A stretch of 64,000 nucleotides of DNA from Streptomyces sp. HM190 (GTDB taxonomy: Bacteria; Actinomycetota; Actinomycetes; Streptomycetales; Streptomycetaceae): contig NZ_CP047318.1 of assembly GCF_009857135.1 (NCBI RefSeq), forward strand, positions 3,782,001-3,846,000, in the 5' to 3' direction. Below the pieces are notes generated by a model. It did not search any database, had not been told where the DNA came from, and saw nothing but the letters and a program-made list of their open reading frames with translations. Below are positions 15,666 through 25,655 of the stretch, in pieces. The translations under genes and the position numbers were made by a program. Position 1 is the stretch's first letter; every line of letters starts with the position of its first letter.

Positions 15666-16781
15666 TCAGCCGCGCGGGTATCGCGCCAGCCAGCCCGGTA
15701 CCGCGCCGTTGGGGCTGTGCAGGGCGGGTCCCTGGGTCATCTCCAGGGCGAAGTCGTCGGCCAGGACCAGGAGGGTGGGGCGGCCCTCCAGTTCGGCCAG
15801 CCAGGCCGGGGGCAGCGCCGTCTCGCCGTGCAGGGCGCCGAGGAGGCCGCCGGTCAGGGCGCCCGCCGCCTTCGACGGGCCGCTGTGGTTGACCGAGAGG
15901 CACAGGCCCTGGCGTACGTCCTCGCCGACGAGCGCACAGTAGACGGCGACGGCGAGCAGCCGGTCGGCCGTGCCGGGGTCGGCCAGCTCCTCCACGAGCG
16001 CCGGGGAGGGCGGGCCGGTACGCACCGCGGCGAGGGCCTGCTGGAGGGCCTCGGCGACGGGCTGGTGGCCGGGGCGGGCGGCGAGCAGCACCAGGGCCTT
16101 CTGCACGGCGGCGTCCATGCTCTCGCCCCGGGCCAGGGCGTGCACGACGACGGCGTACGAGCCGGCCGTGAGGTAGGCGGTGGGGTGACCGTGGGTCTGG
16201 GCCGCGCACTCGACGGCGAGCTGGAAGACGAGCTGGGGCTCCCAGCCGACGAGGAGACCGAAGGGGGCCGAGCGGGCGGCGGCCTCCGCGCCGGGCGCGC
16301 CGGGGTTCTTGGGGGCGTCGAGCGTGCCCATGGTGCCGTCGGCGAAGCCGAGCAGGCAGACGCGGGACGGGTCGCGCCGGGCGTACAGCCACTCCTCGCG
16401 GGCGAGCCAGCCGTCGTCCTTGCGGCGCTCGTCGGGGCCCCAGTCCCGCTGGGTCGCCGCCCAGCGGAGGTAGGCCCGGTGCAGGTCGGTCGGCGGGTGC
16501 CAGGCGCCGGTGTCGCGGCGGACCTGGGCGCGGATCAGGCCGTCGACGGTGAAGAGGGTCAACTGGGTGAGGTCGGTGATGGCGCCGCGTCTGCCGTAGG
16601 CGGGCGCCAGGTCGGGCAGGCCCTCCGGGCCGTACGCCTCGCGGATCCGGGGCAGGGTCAGCGACTCGACGGGCGCGCCGAGGGCGTCGCCGACGGCCGC
16701 GCCGAGCAGCGTTCCGCGCACCCGGCTGCGGAAGTCCTGCTGTTCGGCACGCCCCCAGACGGCCCCGGCTGTCGCACCCAC
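15666..16781 (-). CDS. ADP-ribosylglycohydrolase-family protein with degenerate metal site
   Basis: 371-residue all-helical protein of the DraG/ARH fold: GTLLGAAVGDALGAPVE at residues 23-39 and ITDLTQLTLFT near residue 68 mark the family. Active ARH enzymes carry TDDT at the first site and HSGDSD-type Asp residues late in the protein for binuclear Mg2+. Here the sites read TDLT and NHSGPSKAAG (about residue 310), so the second Asp of the first site and both late Asp residues are replaced. It is probably a pseudo-enzyme that binds ADP-ribose or has another role, or uses different ligands. Single gene. Confidence 0.75.
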   Translation of the reverse strand: MGATAGAVWGRAEQQDFRSRVRGTLLGAAVGDALGAPVESLTLPRIREAYGPEGLPDLAPAYGRRGAITDLTQLTLFTVDGLIRAQVRRDTGAWHPPTDLHRAYLRWAATQRDWGPDERRKDDGWLAREEWLYARRDPSRVCLLGFADGTMGTLDAPKNPGAPGAEAAARSAPFGLLVGWEPQLVFQLAVECAAQTHGHPTAYLTAGSYAVVVHALARGESMDAAVQKALVLLAARPGHQPVAEALQQALAAVRTGPPSPALVEELADPGTADRLLAVAVYCALVGEDVRQGLCLSVNHSGPSKAAGALTGGLLGALHGETALPPAWLAELEGRPTLLVLADDFALEMTQGPALHSPNGAVPGWLARYPRG

Positions 16782-17000
16782 CCCGGCCTCCTCACGGCCC
16801 CACCCCGTACGTCAGTACGTAAGTACATCCGTACGCCCGTACGGCCCGACAGTCCAGCACTGTAATCGAACAGGAACAGTCGGTTCAGGGGTCTCGACGA
16901 GCACGTTCCGGCACGCGGAGGGCAACCGTCGCGCACCCTCGGTGGTCAGACGGTCAGATGTGAACCATCGGTATCGACTGATCCAACTCCTGGAGAATCC

Positions 17001-18449
17001 GTGCCTCTTCGCACCAGCCGTCGCACGCGTCCTGCCACCGCCCGCCGGGCGCGCAGCCGCGCGGTCGCGGGCCGCGCGGCCGTCGCCGCCGTGCTGCTGG
17101 CCGCTCCGCTCGTCACGGCCGTCCCGGCCGCCGCCGCCCCGAGGGCGCCGGTCGTCGACTTCGACGGCGACGGTTACGCGGACCTCGCGACCGCCGCGCC
17201 CGAGGGCACCGTCTCCGGTGTGCGGTCCGCGGGCTACGTGGCCGTCGTGTACGGGTCCTCGGCCGGCGCCGACACCGCTCACCCGCTGATCGTCTCGCGG
17301 GCCCTGCCTTGGGTGCCCGGCGAGCCCTCGCCGCACCGCTTCGGCATGTCCACGGCCGCCCGTGACCTCGACGGGGACGGCTACACCGACCTCGTCGTCG
17401 GCGCCTACGAGGGCGCCGCCGTGCTGTGGGGCTCCGCGAGCGGTCTGTCCTCCGCCACCGAGCTCGACGGCACCGTCGGCGATCTGGCCGGCGGTGACTT
17501 CGACGGCGACGGCAGGGACGACCTCGCCCTCGCCCACGACGGCCGCCTCCAGGTCCGCCTGGGCCCGTTCACCCGCGACGGGGCACCGGCGGACACGCAG
17601 GTCTTCCCGGAGGACGAGAAGAAGGAGACCTGGGACGTCGTCGCCGGTGACATGAACGGCGACGGCAGGGACGACCTCGTCACCACCCACGGCTTCGAGG
17701 AGCGGTCGTACCCGACCCTCTGGTGGCCGGGCACCGCGACCGGGATCGACACCGAGCACCCCCGGACCACCGGCTCCCCCTCCGTCGGCGGCGTCGTCGC
17801 CGACGTGAACGGGGACGGCTACGGCGACTACGTCGGACAGCGCGTCGACGCCGTCTCCGAGATGCGGATGTACGAGGCGGGCAACGTCCGGGTCGTCTAC
17901 GGCGGCCCCGACGGACCGAGCCCCCGGACCACGAGCATCACGCAGGACACGGCGGGCGTGCCCGGCGTGTCCGAGGCCGGGTACCGCGACGGTGACGACA
18001 GCGACTACGGCGACCGGTTCGGCGCCGCGCTCGCCGCCGGTGACGTGACGGGCGACGGCTACCCGGACGTCGCGGTCGGCGTGCCCGGCGAGGACATCGG
18101 GGCCGTGCGCGACGCCGGGTCGGTCGTGCTGCTGAAGGGCGGCCCCTCCGGGCTCACCGGCAGCGGCGCCCAGGCCTTCGACCAGTCCGGCTCCGGGGTG
18201 CCCGGTGTCTCCGAGGCCGGTGACCGGTTCGGCGGGACCGTCGCCCTGCTCGACGTCAACGCCGACGACCGCGCCGACCTCGCCGTGGGCGCGCCCACGG
18301 AGGACGGCACGTACGCGGACTCCGGCGCGGTGTGGCTGTTCCGCGGCTCGAAGGCGGGCCTGACCACGAACAACATCACGTCGTTCGGGCCCTCGGCCCT
18401 GAAGGCACCGCAGAAGGGCGCGCTCCTCGGCAGCGCGTTCGCCCGGTAG
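17001..18449 (+). CDS. secreted FG-GAP/VCBS beta-propeller protein
   Basis: 482 residues from GTG 17001 (TGGAGA ribosome site). An Arg-rich N-terminus and hydrophobic core (AAVAAVLLAAPLVTAVPAAA, about 29-47) form a Sec or Tat-like signal peptide. The mature part has repeated FG-GAP/integrin-alpha-type blades with Ca2+-binding loops DFDGDGYAD, DLDGDGYTD, DFDGDGRDD, DMNGDGRDD, DVNGDGYGD and DVTGDGYPD. Typical of exported streptomycete propeller proteins; ligand or partner unknown. Confidence 0.8.
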   Translation: MPLRTSRRTRPATARRARSRAVAGRAAVAAVLLAAPLVTAVPAAAAPRAPVVDFDGDGYADLATAAPEGTVSGVRSAGYVAVVYGSSAGADTAHPLIVSRALPWVPGEPSPHRFGMSTAARDLDGDGYTDLVVGAYEGAAVLWGSASGLSSATELDGTVGDLAGGDFDGDGRDDLALAHDGRLQVRLGPFTRDGAPADTQVFPEDEKKETWDVVAGDMNGDGRDDLVTTHGFEERSYPTLWWPGTATGIDTEHPRTTGSPSVGGVVADVNGDGYGDYVGQRVDAVSEMRMYEAGNVRVVYGGPDGPSPRTTSITQDTAGVPGVSEAGYRDGDDSDYGDRFGAALAAGDVTGDGYPDVAVGVPGEDIGAVRDAGSVVLLKGGPSGLTGSGAQAFDQSGSGVPGVSEAGDRFGGTVALLDVNADDRADLAVGAPTEDGTYADSGAVWLFRGSKAGLTTNNITSFGPSALKAPQKGALLGSAFAR

Positions 18450-18621
18450 GCCCTGCCCCAGCCCCGGCCGGGGCACCAGCCTGGTCACAGGCCGGGGCAC
18501 CGGCCAGGAGACAGGCCGGGGGTGGGGCATACGTTTCCGGCCATTCCGTGGCCGCTGGTTCCGGCCCAACGCGCCGAAAACCACCTGGGGTTGCCCGGAT
18601 CCCTCGGGACATAGTTGATCC

Positions 18622-19143
18622 ATGTCCGCTGATCCGAGACCTCGTTCGTCCCTTCTCCCTCTCGCCTCGACGCTCCTCGTCGGCACCGTCGCGCTCTACA
18701 TGGCGCTCGTCGCCTTCAGCAACATCACCGACTTCGGCACCAACCAGCAGTTCGTACGGCATGTTCTCGCCATGGACACCACGTTCAAGGACGAGGACCT
18801 CATGTGGCGGGCGATCACGTCGACGGGCCTGCAGGACGCGGCGTACATCGCCATCATCGCCTGGGAGACGGTCGCCGCGCTGCTCCTCGTCGCGGCCGGG
18901 TACTTCTGGGCCGCCGCCCTGCGTTCCCGCGCCTTCCGCACCGCCCGCCGCTACAGCACCCTCGGCCTGCTCATGGTCCTCCTCCTCTTCGGCGCCGGCT
19001 TCATGGCCATAGGCGGCGAGTGGTTCGTGATGTGGCAGTCCAAGACCTGGAACGGCCTCGACGCGGCCCTGCGCGTGTTCCTGCTGAGCGCCGTGGTCCT
19101 GCTGGTCACGTGCCTGCCGCAGAACGACCCGGCGGACGACTGA
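18622..19143 (+). CDS. DUF2165-family membrane protein
   Basis: 173 residues with four predicted transmembrane helices (around 13-33, 73-95, 111-130, 146-163). The segment LVAFSNITDFGTNQQFVRHV and the late GEWFVMWQSKTWNG are recognisable features of the DUF2165 family. Function unknown. Convergent with fbiC; no operon. Confidence 0.7.
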   Translation: MSADPRPRSSLLPLASTLLVGTVALYMALVAFSNITDFGTNQQFVRHVLAMDTTFKDEDLMWRAITSTGLQDAAYIAIIAWETVAALLLVAAGYFWAAALRSRAFRTARRYSTLGLLMVLLLFGAGFMAIGGEWFVMWQSKTWNGLDAALRVFLLSAVVLLVTCLPQNDPADD

Positions 19144-19165
19144 CGGGGCCACGGCGCCCAGGGCG

Positions 19166-21760
19166 TCACTCCAGGACGGGCAGCAGCTCCGGCAGGTGCC
19201 CGTCGGAGGCGGCGGCCGCGCGCTGCCGCTCCTGCGGTACCGGGCCGTACAGGGTGGTGCGCGGCCGTGCCGGGCGGCCCGCCGCCTCCGCGACGGCGAT
19301 CAGGTCCTTCACGGACTTGTACGAGCCGTACGAGGAACCCGCCATACGGGAGATCGTCTCCTCCATGAGGGTGCCGCCGAGGTCGTTGGCGCCGGAGCGG
19401 AGCATCTCGGCGGCGCCCTCGGTGCCGAGCTTCACCCAGCTGGTCTGGATGTGGGGGATCCACGGGTGGAGGAGGAGGCGGGCCATGGCGGTGACGGCGC
19501 GGTTGTCCCGCAGGGTCGGGCCGGGGCGGGCGATGCCGGCGAGGTAGACCGGCGCGTTGGTGTGGATGAAGGGCAGCGTGACGAACTCGGTGAAGCCGCC
19601 GGTGCGCTGCTGGATGCCGGCCAGGGTCCGCAGATGACCCAGCCAGTGCCGGGGCTGGTCGACATGGCCGTACATCATCGTGGAGGTGGAGCGGATGCCC
19701 AGCTCGTGGGCGGTCGTCACCACCTCGATCCAGGTGGCCGTGGGCAGCTTGCCCTTGGTGAGGACCCAGCGGACCTCGTCGTCGAGGATCTCGGCGGCCG
19801 TGCCGGGGATGGAGTCCAGCCCGGCCTCCTTCGCGGCCGTCAGCCACTCCCGGATCGACATCCCGGTGCGGGTGGCGCCGTTGACGACCTCCATGGGCGA
19901 GAAGGCGTGGACGTGCATCCCCGGCACCCGCTCCTTGACCGCCCTCGCGATGTCGAAGTACGCCGTGCCCGGCAGGTCGGGGTGGATGCCGCCCTGCATG
20001 CAGACCTCGACGGCGCCCACGTCCCACGCCTGCTGCGCCCGGTCGGCGACCTGCTCCAGCGACAGGGTGTACGCGTCGGCGTCGGTGCGGCGCTGCGCGA
20101 AGGCGCAGAACCGGCAGCCGGTGTAGCAGACGTTGGTGAAGTTGATGTTCCGGGTGACGATGTAGGTGACGTCGTCGCCGACCGCCGACCGGCGGACGTC
20201 GTCCGCGACACGGCACAGCGCGTCCAGGGCGGGGCCGTCCGCGTGCAGCAGGGCGAGGGCCTCGTCGTCGCCGAGCCGGGTCGGGTCGTCGGCGGCCGTG
20301 CGCAGCGCGGCCCGTACGTCGGTGTCGATGCGCTCGGGTGCCATGCCGGGGGCGGCGGCCTCGCGCAGGGCGCCCCAGTCGCCGTAGACGGAGTCGAAGT
20401 CTTCGCGGCGGTCGCCGGTGCGGCCCTCGGTGTCGACGGCGGTGTGCAGATCGGTGCGTCCGGCGGCGACGAAGACCTCCTCGGGCTCCTGCCACGGGTG
20501 TCCCTCGACGACCGCGTCCGGGAGGGCGAGGCCGGTCTCCGGGTCGGCGAGCGCGCGGACGTGCGGGAGGAGCCGCGGGTCGAGCCAGGGCTCGCCGCGG
20601 GTCACGAACTCCGGGTACACGCAGAGCCGTTCCCGCAGTTCGAACCCGGCGGCGCGGGACCGTGCGGTGAGTTCCTCGATCTGCGGCCAGGGGCGCTCGG
20701 GGTTCACGTGGTCGATGGTGAGCGGCGACACACCGCCCCAGTCGTCGATGCCGGCGGCGATGAGGCGCTCGTACTCGCTGTCGACGAGGTTCGGCGGGGC
20801 CTGGATGCAGCCGGAGGGGCCCATGACGAGCCGGGCCACGGCGACGGCGGCGACCAGCTCGTCGAGTTCCGCGTCCGGCATGCCGCGCATCGCGGTGTCG
20901 GGCTTGGCGCGGAAGTTCTGGATGATCAGTTCCTGGATGCCGTGGTAGGCGCGGGCGATCTTGCGCAGCGCGAAGAGGGACTCGGCCCGCTCCTCGTACG
21001 TCTCGCCGATGCCGAGGAGGATGCCGGAGGTGAACGGGACGGACGACCGTCCGGCGTCCTCCAGCACCCGCAGCCGTACGGCGGGTTCCTTGTCGGGGGA
21101 GCCGTGGTGGGGGCCGCCCGGCTCGGACCACAGGCGGGTGGCGGTCGTCTCCAGCATCATGCCCATCGAGGGGGCGACCGGCTTGAGCCGCTGGAGGTCG
21201 GTCCAGCTCATGACGCCGGGGTTGAGGTGGGGCAGCAGCCCGGTCTCCTCCAGGATGCGGATGGAGATGGCGCGGACGTAGGCGATGGTGTCGTCGTAGC
21301 CGTGCGCGTCGAGCCACTCGCGCGCCTCCGGCCAGCGGTCCTCCGGCTTGTCGCCGAGGGTGATCAGGGCTTCCTTGCAGCCGAGGGCGGCGCCCTTGCG
21401 GGCCACGTCGAGGACCTCGTCGGGCGACATGAACATCCCGTGGCCGGCCCGGCGCAGCTTGCCGGGCACGGTGACGAAGGTGCAGTAGTGGCACTTGTCC
21501 CGGCAGAGCCGGGTGAGCGGGATGAACACGCTCCGGGAGTACGTGATGACGCCGGGCCGTCCGGCCTCGGCGAGCCCGGCGTCCCGCACCCGGGCCGCCG
21601 ACGCGGCGAGGTCCTCCAGGTCCGCGCCGCGTGCCTGCAGCAGCACGGCCGCCTCGGCCACGTCCAGCGCCACGCCGTCGCGGGCCCGTTTCAGGGCGCG
21701 CCGCATGGAGTTCTGGGTGGGGCCGGTTCCCTGGCTGGCCTGGCTGGCGGAAGTCGTCAT
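19166..21760 (-). CDS. fbiC: bifunctional F0 synthase CofG-CofH fusion
   Basis: 864 residues with two radical-SAM domains, the actinobacterial fused form. The N-terminal CofG half has the [4Fe-4S] motif CRDKCHYC (Cys 86, 90, 93); the C-terminal CofH half has CYTGCRFC near residue 545. CofH joins tyrosine to 5-amino-6-ribitylaminouracil and CofG closes the ring to 7,8-didemethyl-8-hydroxy-5-deazariboflavin (F0), the chromophore of cofactor F420. Full length for the family. The window also holds three LLM-type oxidoreductases and a Ddn-type enzyme that may use F420. Single gene, start ATG 21760. Confidence 0.95.
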   Translation of the reverse strand: MTTSASQASQGTGPTQNSMRRALKRARDGVALDVAEAAVLLQARGADLEDLAASAARVRDAGLAEAGRPGVITYSRSVFIPLTRLCRDKCHYCTFVTVPGKLRRAGHGMFMSPDEVLDVARKGAALGCKEALITLGDKPEDRWPEAREWLDAHGYDDTIAYVRAISIRILEETGLLPHLNPGVMSWTDLQRLKPVAPSMGMMLETTATRLWSEPGGPHHGSPDKEPAVRLRVLEDAGRSSVPFTSGILLGIGETYEERAESLFALRKIARAYHGIQELIIQNFRAKPDTAMRGMPDAELDELVAAVAVARLVMGPSGCIQAPPNLVDSEYERLIAAGIDDWGGVSPLTIDHVNPERPWPQIEELTARSRAAGFELRERLCVYPEFVTRGEPWLDPRLLPHVRALADPETGLALPDAVVEGHPWQEPEEVFVAAGRTDLHTAVDTEGRTGDRREDFDSVYGDWGALREAAAPGMAPERIDTDVRAALRTAADDPTRLGDDEALALLHADGPALDALCRVADDVRRSAVGDDVTYIVTRNINFTNVCYTGCRFCAFAQRRTDADAYTLSLEQVADRAQQAWDVGAVEVCMQGGIHPDLPGTAYFDIARAVKERVPGMHVHAFSPMEVVNGATRTGMSIREWLTAAKEAGLDSIPGTAAEILDDEVRWVLTKGKLPTATWIEVVTTAHELGIRSTSTMMYGHVDQPRHWLGHLRTLAGIQQRTGGFTEFVTLPFIHTNAPVYLAGIARPGPTLRDNRAVTAMARLLLHPWIPHIQTSWVKLGTEGAAEMLRSGANDLGGTLMEETISRMAGSSYGSYKSVKDLIAVAEAAGRPARPRTTLYGPVPQERQRAAAASDGHLPELLPVLE

Positions 21761-21902
21761 TCGTCGAGCATACGAGCGATGGCCTGGACGGCCTCGGGCG
21801 GCTCGTGATTCGGGGGTACGGGATCGCGGGCGGGCGAGGAAAAGGCGGTGAGCGGGCGCGCCGCTTTTCGGGTGGCCCAGCCGATTACGGCCCGGTGATC
21901 AA

Positions 21903-21963
21903 GACCCGGCAATGCCCCGGTGCGGCCCGGCGATGCACCGGTGCGGCCCGGCGATGCACCGGT
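21903..21963. repeat. 21-bp tandem repeat
   Basis: Two exact copies of a GCGGCCCGGCGATGCACCGGT unit (21922-21942, 21943-21963; the unit is 21 bp) preceded by a degenerate copy. Intergenic, upstream of fbiC. Confidence 0.7.
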
Positions 21964-21994
21964 GATGACCTGTCGGTAATTACCAATCGGTAAT

Positions 21995-22008
21995 GTACCG
22001 GCCGGTAC
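21995..22008. promoter_or_regulatory. 14-bp palindrome GTACCGGCCGGTAC
   Basis: Perfect palindrome, flanked by GGTAATTACC at 21975-21984, between fbiC and the M6 protease. It may be an operator for either gene; no regulator gene is nearby. Confidence 0.3.
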
Positions 22009-22309
22009 TACCGGTCGGTGTGACCTGCGAGCAGCCCTTCATCTCCCCTTTCTCCTGCTGTCGGTTACCTGTCATCCGTGCGCTTCCGCTGAGGAATCGG
22101 TGAACGCCGCGTGCGGAATTCCGACAACGGCCGCCAAAAAGCGGAGTTACTCGTGCCAAGCGCGAACTTGAACTTTCATTTTTCCTCAACCAGCTGTCAA
22201 ATGAGTTCACTTGAACCATCACGCGTGTCACGAGCCACGCGCGTCACGGGCGAGGACTGTCCGTCGCGCGCCCCACGGCTGACCGCGTTCAGGAAGGAAC
22301 CCCCCACAA

Positions 22310-24661
22310 GTGAGCAGCAAACCCTGGACGTTCAGGGCGGCGGCGACCAGCGTGGTCCTCGCCACCGCCGCGGCGACGTTCACGACGTTCACCGTCGTCA
22401 CCCCGCGGACCGCCGCGGCCCACACACCCCCCGCGGCCACGGATCACGACCACCCGGCCGACGCGCGCGCCGCGCACGAACACGACCTCGAAACCCCGCT
22501 GAGCAGGACGCGGGCCGCCCAGCGCGAGGAGGCCCTCACACAGCTCATATCCGGCGACGCCACGGTGAAGAACCGCGACGGCTCCCAGGTCGTGCAGCTC
22601 AAGAGCAGGAAGGGCGACCCCAAGTACGTCGAGCTGGGCCGCGAGAAGACCGACCGGATCTTCACGGTCCTCGTCGAGTTCGGCGACCGGACCGACGACC
22701 GCTACGGCGGCACCCCCGGCCCCCTGCACAACAAGATCGCCAAGCCGGACCGCAAGAAGAACAACACGACGGCCTGGCGGGCCGACTACGACCGCGAGCA
22801 CTACGAGCGGCTGCTCTTCGGCACGGGCAAGAAGACCGAGTCGATGAAGAAGTACTACGAGAAGCAGTCCTCGGGCCGCTACTCGATCGAGGGCACGGTC
22901 TCGGACTGGGTCAAGGTCCCCTACAACGAGGCCCGTTACGGCTCCAACAAGTGCCGGCCGGACACCTGCGCCTGGCAGGTCGTCGCGGACGGCGTCACCG
23001 CCTGGGCCGAGCAGCGCAAGGCGGCCGGACGCACGGACGCCGAGATCAAGGCGGAGCTGGCGAGTTTCGACACCTGGGACCGCGGCGACTTCGACGGCGA
23101 CGGCGACTTCAACGAACCCGACGGCTACATCGACCACTTCCAGCTGGTGCACGCCGGTGAGGGCGAGGAGGCCGGCGGGGGACCGCAGGGCGAGGACGCC
23201 ATCTGGTCGCACCGCTGGTACGCGTTCAGCGACGGCTGGGACAAGACCGGCCCCGAGGGCAACAAGCGCGGCGGCGCCCCGGTCGGCGACACCGGCATCT
23301 GGGTCGGCGACTACACGATCATGCCGGAGAACGGCGGCCTCGGCGTCTTCGCCCACGAGTACGGCCACGACCTCGGTCTGCCGGACCACTACGACACCAC
23401 CGGCAACGGCGACAACTCCACCGGCTTCTGGACGTTGATGTCGGGCGGCTCCTGGCTGGGCCGCAGCAGCACCGAGATAGGTGAACTGCCCGGCGACATG
23501 ACCGCCTGGGACAAGCTGCAGCTCGGCTGGCTGAACTACGACCGGGCCAGGGCCGGGAAGAAGTCCGCGCACACACTGGGCGTCGCCGAGTACAACACCC
23601 GGGACAAGCAGGCCCTCGTGGTCGAGCTGCCCAGGAAGCGGGTGAAGGTCGAGGTCGTCAAGCCCGTGGACGGCACCCGGCAGTGGTGGAGCGGCAGCGC
23701 CGACAGCCTGTCCAGCACGCTGACCCGTTCCGTGGACCTCACCGGAAAGACCTCCGCGGCGCTGACGCTCGACGGCTGGTGGGACATCGAGAAGGAGTAC
23801 GACTTCCTCTACACCGAGGTCTCCACCGACGGCGGCGCCACCTGGACGGCCGTCGACGGTACGGCCGACGGCGGGCCGATCAGCCGGGACGGCGGCGGCA
23901 CGCCCGCCCTGGACGGCACGACGGACGGCTTCAGGAAGCTGTCGTACTCCCTGGACGCCTACGCGGGCAAGAAGATCGACCTGCGTTTCCGCTACCAGAC
24001 CGACAAGTACGTGGCCCAGAAGGGCTTCGTGGCCGACCGGATCACCGTGACGGCCGACGGCTCGCCCCTCTTCTCGGACGACGCCGAGACCGCCGACCCC
24101 GCCTGGACCGCGGCCGGCTTCTCCCGCTTCGGCGGCTCGTACACCACGGAGCACGAGCAGTACTACATCGCCGAGAACCGCCAGTACGTGTCGTACGACC
24201 AGTCGCTCAGGTCCGCGTACAGCTTCACCCGCTCCGACTGGGTGGAGCGCTACCCGTACCAGAACGGGCTGCTGATCTGGAAGTGGGACACCTCGCAGCA
24301 GGACAACAACACCAGCCAGCACCCCGGTACCGGTCTGCTGCTGCCGGTCGACGCCCGCCCGAAGGGCCTGAAGTGGTCCGACGGCGAACGGGCCGGCAAC
24401 AGCCTCCAGACCCACGACTCGACGTTCACCCTGGGCCGCACGGACGCCTTCACGCTGCACCGGGGGAAGAAGGTCACGCTGAAGGTCACGTCCAGGAAGG
24501 GGGTGCCGGAGTTCAACGACCGGACCCACACCTACTACGACAAGAGCAACAACCCCACGGGCAGCGTCAAGATCACCAACACCAACACCAGGATCCGGAT
24601 CGTCAAGGAGGCCAAGGACGGCTCGACGGTCATGATCCGGGTGGAGCCGGCCGGGAAGTGA
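22310..24661 (+). CDS. secreted immune-inhibitor-A-like metalloprotease (peptidase M6)
   Basis: 783 residues from GTG 22310 (AGGAAGGA ribosome site). A signal peptide spans about 1-37. After a propeptide, the zinc site HEYGHDLGLPDHYD appears near residue 348 (HExxH plus downstream His/Asp), typical of M6 InhA-like peptidases; the C-terminal half is beta-rich (MAM/VEG-like, about 450-600) and likely binds substrate. A Ca2+-type loop DFDGDGDFN lies near residue 263. Exported protease acting on extracellular proteins. Monocistronic, with long upstream regulatory region. Confidence 0.9.
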   Translation: MSSKPWTFRAAATSVVLATAAATFTTFTVVTPRTAAAHTPPAATDHDHPADARAAHEHDLETPLSRTRAAQREEALTQLISGDATVKNRDGSQVVQLKSRKGDPKYVELGREKTDRIFTVLVEFGDRTDDRYGGTPGPLHNKIAKPDRKKNNTTAWRADYDREHYERLLFGTGKKTESMKKYYEKQSSGRYSIEGTVSDWVKVPYNEARYGSNKCRPDTCAWQVVADGVTAWAEQRKAAGRTDAEIKAELASFDTWDRGDFDGDGDFNEPDGYIDHFQLVHAGEGEEAGGGPQGEDAIWSHRWYAFSDGWDKTGPEGNKRGGAPVGDTGIWVGDYTIMPENGGLGVFAHEYGHDLGLPDHYDTTGNGDNSTGFWTLMSGGSWLGRSSTEIGELPGDMTAWDKLQLGWLNYDRARAGKKSAHTLGVAEYNTRDKQALVVELPRKRVKVEVVKPVDGTRQWWSGSADSLSSTLTRSVDLTGKTSAALTLDGWWDIEKEYDFLYTEVSTDGGATWTAVDGTADGGPISRDGGGTPALDGTTDGFRKLSYSLDAYAGKKIDLRFRYQTDKYVAQKGFVADRITVTADGSPLFSDDAETADPAWTAAGFSRFGGSYTTEHEQYYIAENRQYVSYDQSLRSAYSFTRSDWVERYPYQNGLLIWKWDTSQQDNNTSQHPGTGLLLPVDARPKGLKWSDGERAGNSLQTHDSTFTLGRTDAFTLHRGKKVTLKVTSRKGVPEFNDRTHTYYDKSNNPTGSVKITNTNTRIRIVKEAKDGSTVMIRVEPAGK

Positions 24662-24757
24662 CCACGACCCCACACTGATCGCGGGTTTCCCCGCACCACT
24701 GGTGTGCCGGGCCGACGGCCCGGCCCACCAGCCGGGACACTCCGGAGGGACGGGCCC

Positions 24758-25606
24758 CTAGCCCACGAACTCCGCGTACCGGTCGAGCAGCGCCAGCACC
24801 TCCGCCTCCCCCGCCGGAGGCAGTTGCACCACCGCCTCCTCGATGCCCAGCTCGGCGTAGTACGCCAGCTTTCCCGCGCTCGGCTGCACCGCGTACGGCA
24901 CGACCTGCAGCGCCGCCGGGTCCCGGCCCGCGTCGGCCCACGCCGCCCGCAGAACCGGCAGGGACTCGCCCAGCCCCCGCCCGCCGATCGGCAGCCAGCC
25001 GTCCGCGTACGCGCTGATGTGCGCGAACAGCTTGGGCCCGGCCGCGCCGCCGATGAGCGTGCGCGGCCCCACCACCGGCCCGCGCGGCTTCTGCACCGGC
25101 TTCGGGTACGCGTGGCTCGCCCGGACGCTCCCGAACTCCCCCTCGTAAGCCGTCGGTTCCTCCGCCCACAGGGCCCGCATCAGCGCCATGCGGTCGCGGA
25201 CGAGGTCGCGCCGGGTGCGCCACTCGACGCCGTGGTCGGCGGCTTCCTCCACGTTCCAGCCGTAGCCCAGCCCGAGGGTGAGACGGCCGCCGGAGAGGTG
25301 GTCGACGGTCGCGATCTGCTTCGCGAGGTCGATCGGGTCGTGCTGGGCGACGAGCGTGATGCCGGTGCCGAGCCCGAGCCGCTCGGTGACGGCGGCGGCC
25401 TGGCCGAGCGCGACGAACGGGTCCAGCGTGCGACCGTACTCGCGCGGCAGCTCACCGCCCGCCGGGTACGGGGTGGTCCGCTCGACGGGGATGTGGGTGT
25501 GCTCGGGGAGGTAGAGCCCCGCGAAACCGCGGTGCTCCAGCTCACGGGCGAGCCTGGTCGGAGTGATCGTCTCGTCGGTGAGGAAGATCGTCACGGCGAT
25601 GCGCAT
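24758..25606 (-). CDS. LLM-class F420-dependent oxidoreductase
   Basis: 282-residue TIM-barrel protein of the luciferase-like monooxygenase family: starts MRIAVTIFLTDETITPTRLA and has AGLYLPEHTHIP, LGTGITLVAQHDPIDLAKQI and the signature HLSGGRLTLGLGYGWN. The F420-dependent branch reduces or oxidises ring systems with F420(H2). Its promoter contains a different TetR-type palindrome (25644-25655), so it is not part of the TCTGACG regulon. Substrate unknown. Confidence 0.85.
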   Translation of the reverse strand: MRIAVTIFLTDETITPTRLARELEHRGFAGLYLPEHTHIPVERTTPYPAGGELPREYGRTLDPFVALGQAAAVTERLGLGTGITLVAQHDPIDLAKQIATVDHLSGGRLTLGLGYGWNVEEAADHGVEWRTRRDLVRDRMALMRALWAEEPTAYEGEFGSVRASHAYPKPVQKPRGPVVGPRTLIGGAAGPKLFAHISAYADGWLPIGGRGLGESLPVLRAAWADAGRDPAALQVVPYAVQPSAGKLAYYAELGIEEAVVQLPPAGEAEVLALLDRYAEFVG

Positions 25607-25643
25607 GGGTCATCTCTACCGGTGCGCGACCCACTTGTCCATA

Positions 25644-25655
25644 CCGACTGGTCGG
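25644..25655. promoter_or_regulatory. TetR-type palindrome CCGACTGGTCGG
   Basis: Inverted repeat CCGAC-TG-GTCGG flanked by ATA/CATAA, 38 bp upstream of the LLM start at 25606. This cGACYRGTCg core is common in streptomycete TetR targets. The regulator is not adjacent. Confidence 0.5.

Larger units (their letters stand above)
21761..22309. other. long intergenic region with repeats
   Basis: About 550 bp upstream of fbiC (left) and the M6 protease (right), without a supported gene. It carries 21-bp tandem repeats (21903-21963), short palindromes GGTAATTACC and GTACCGGCCGGTAC (21975-22008), and an AT-richer stretch 22130-22215 that probably contains the protease promoter. Confidence 0.5.
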
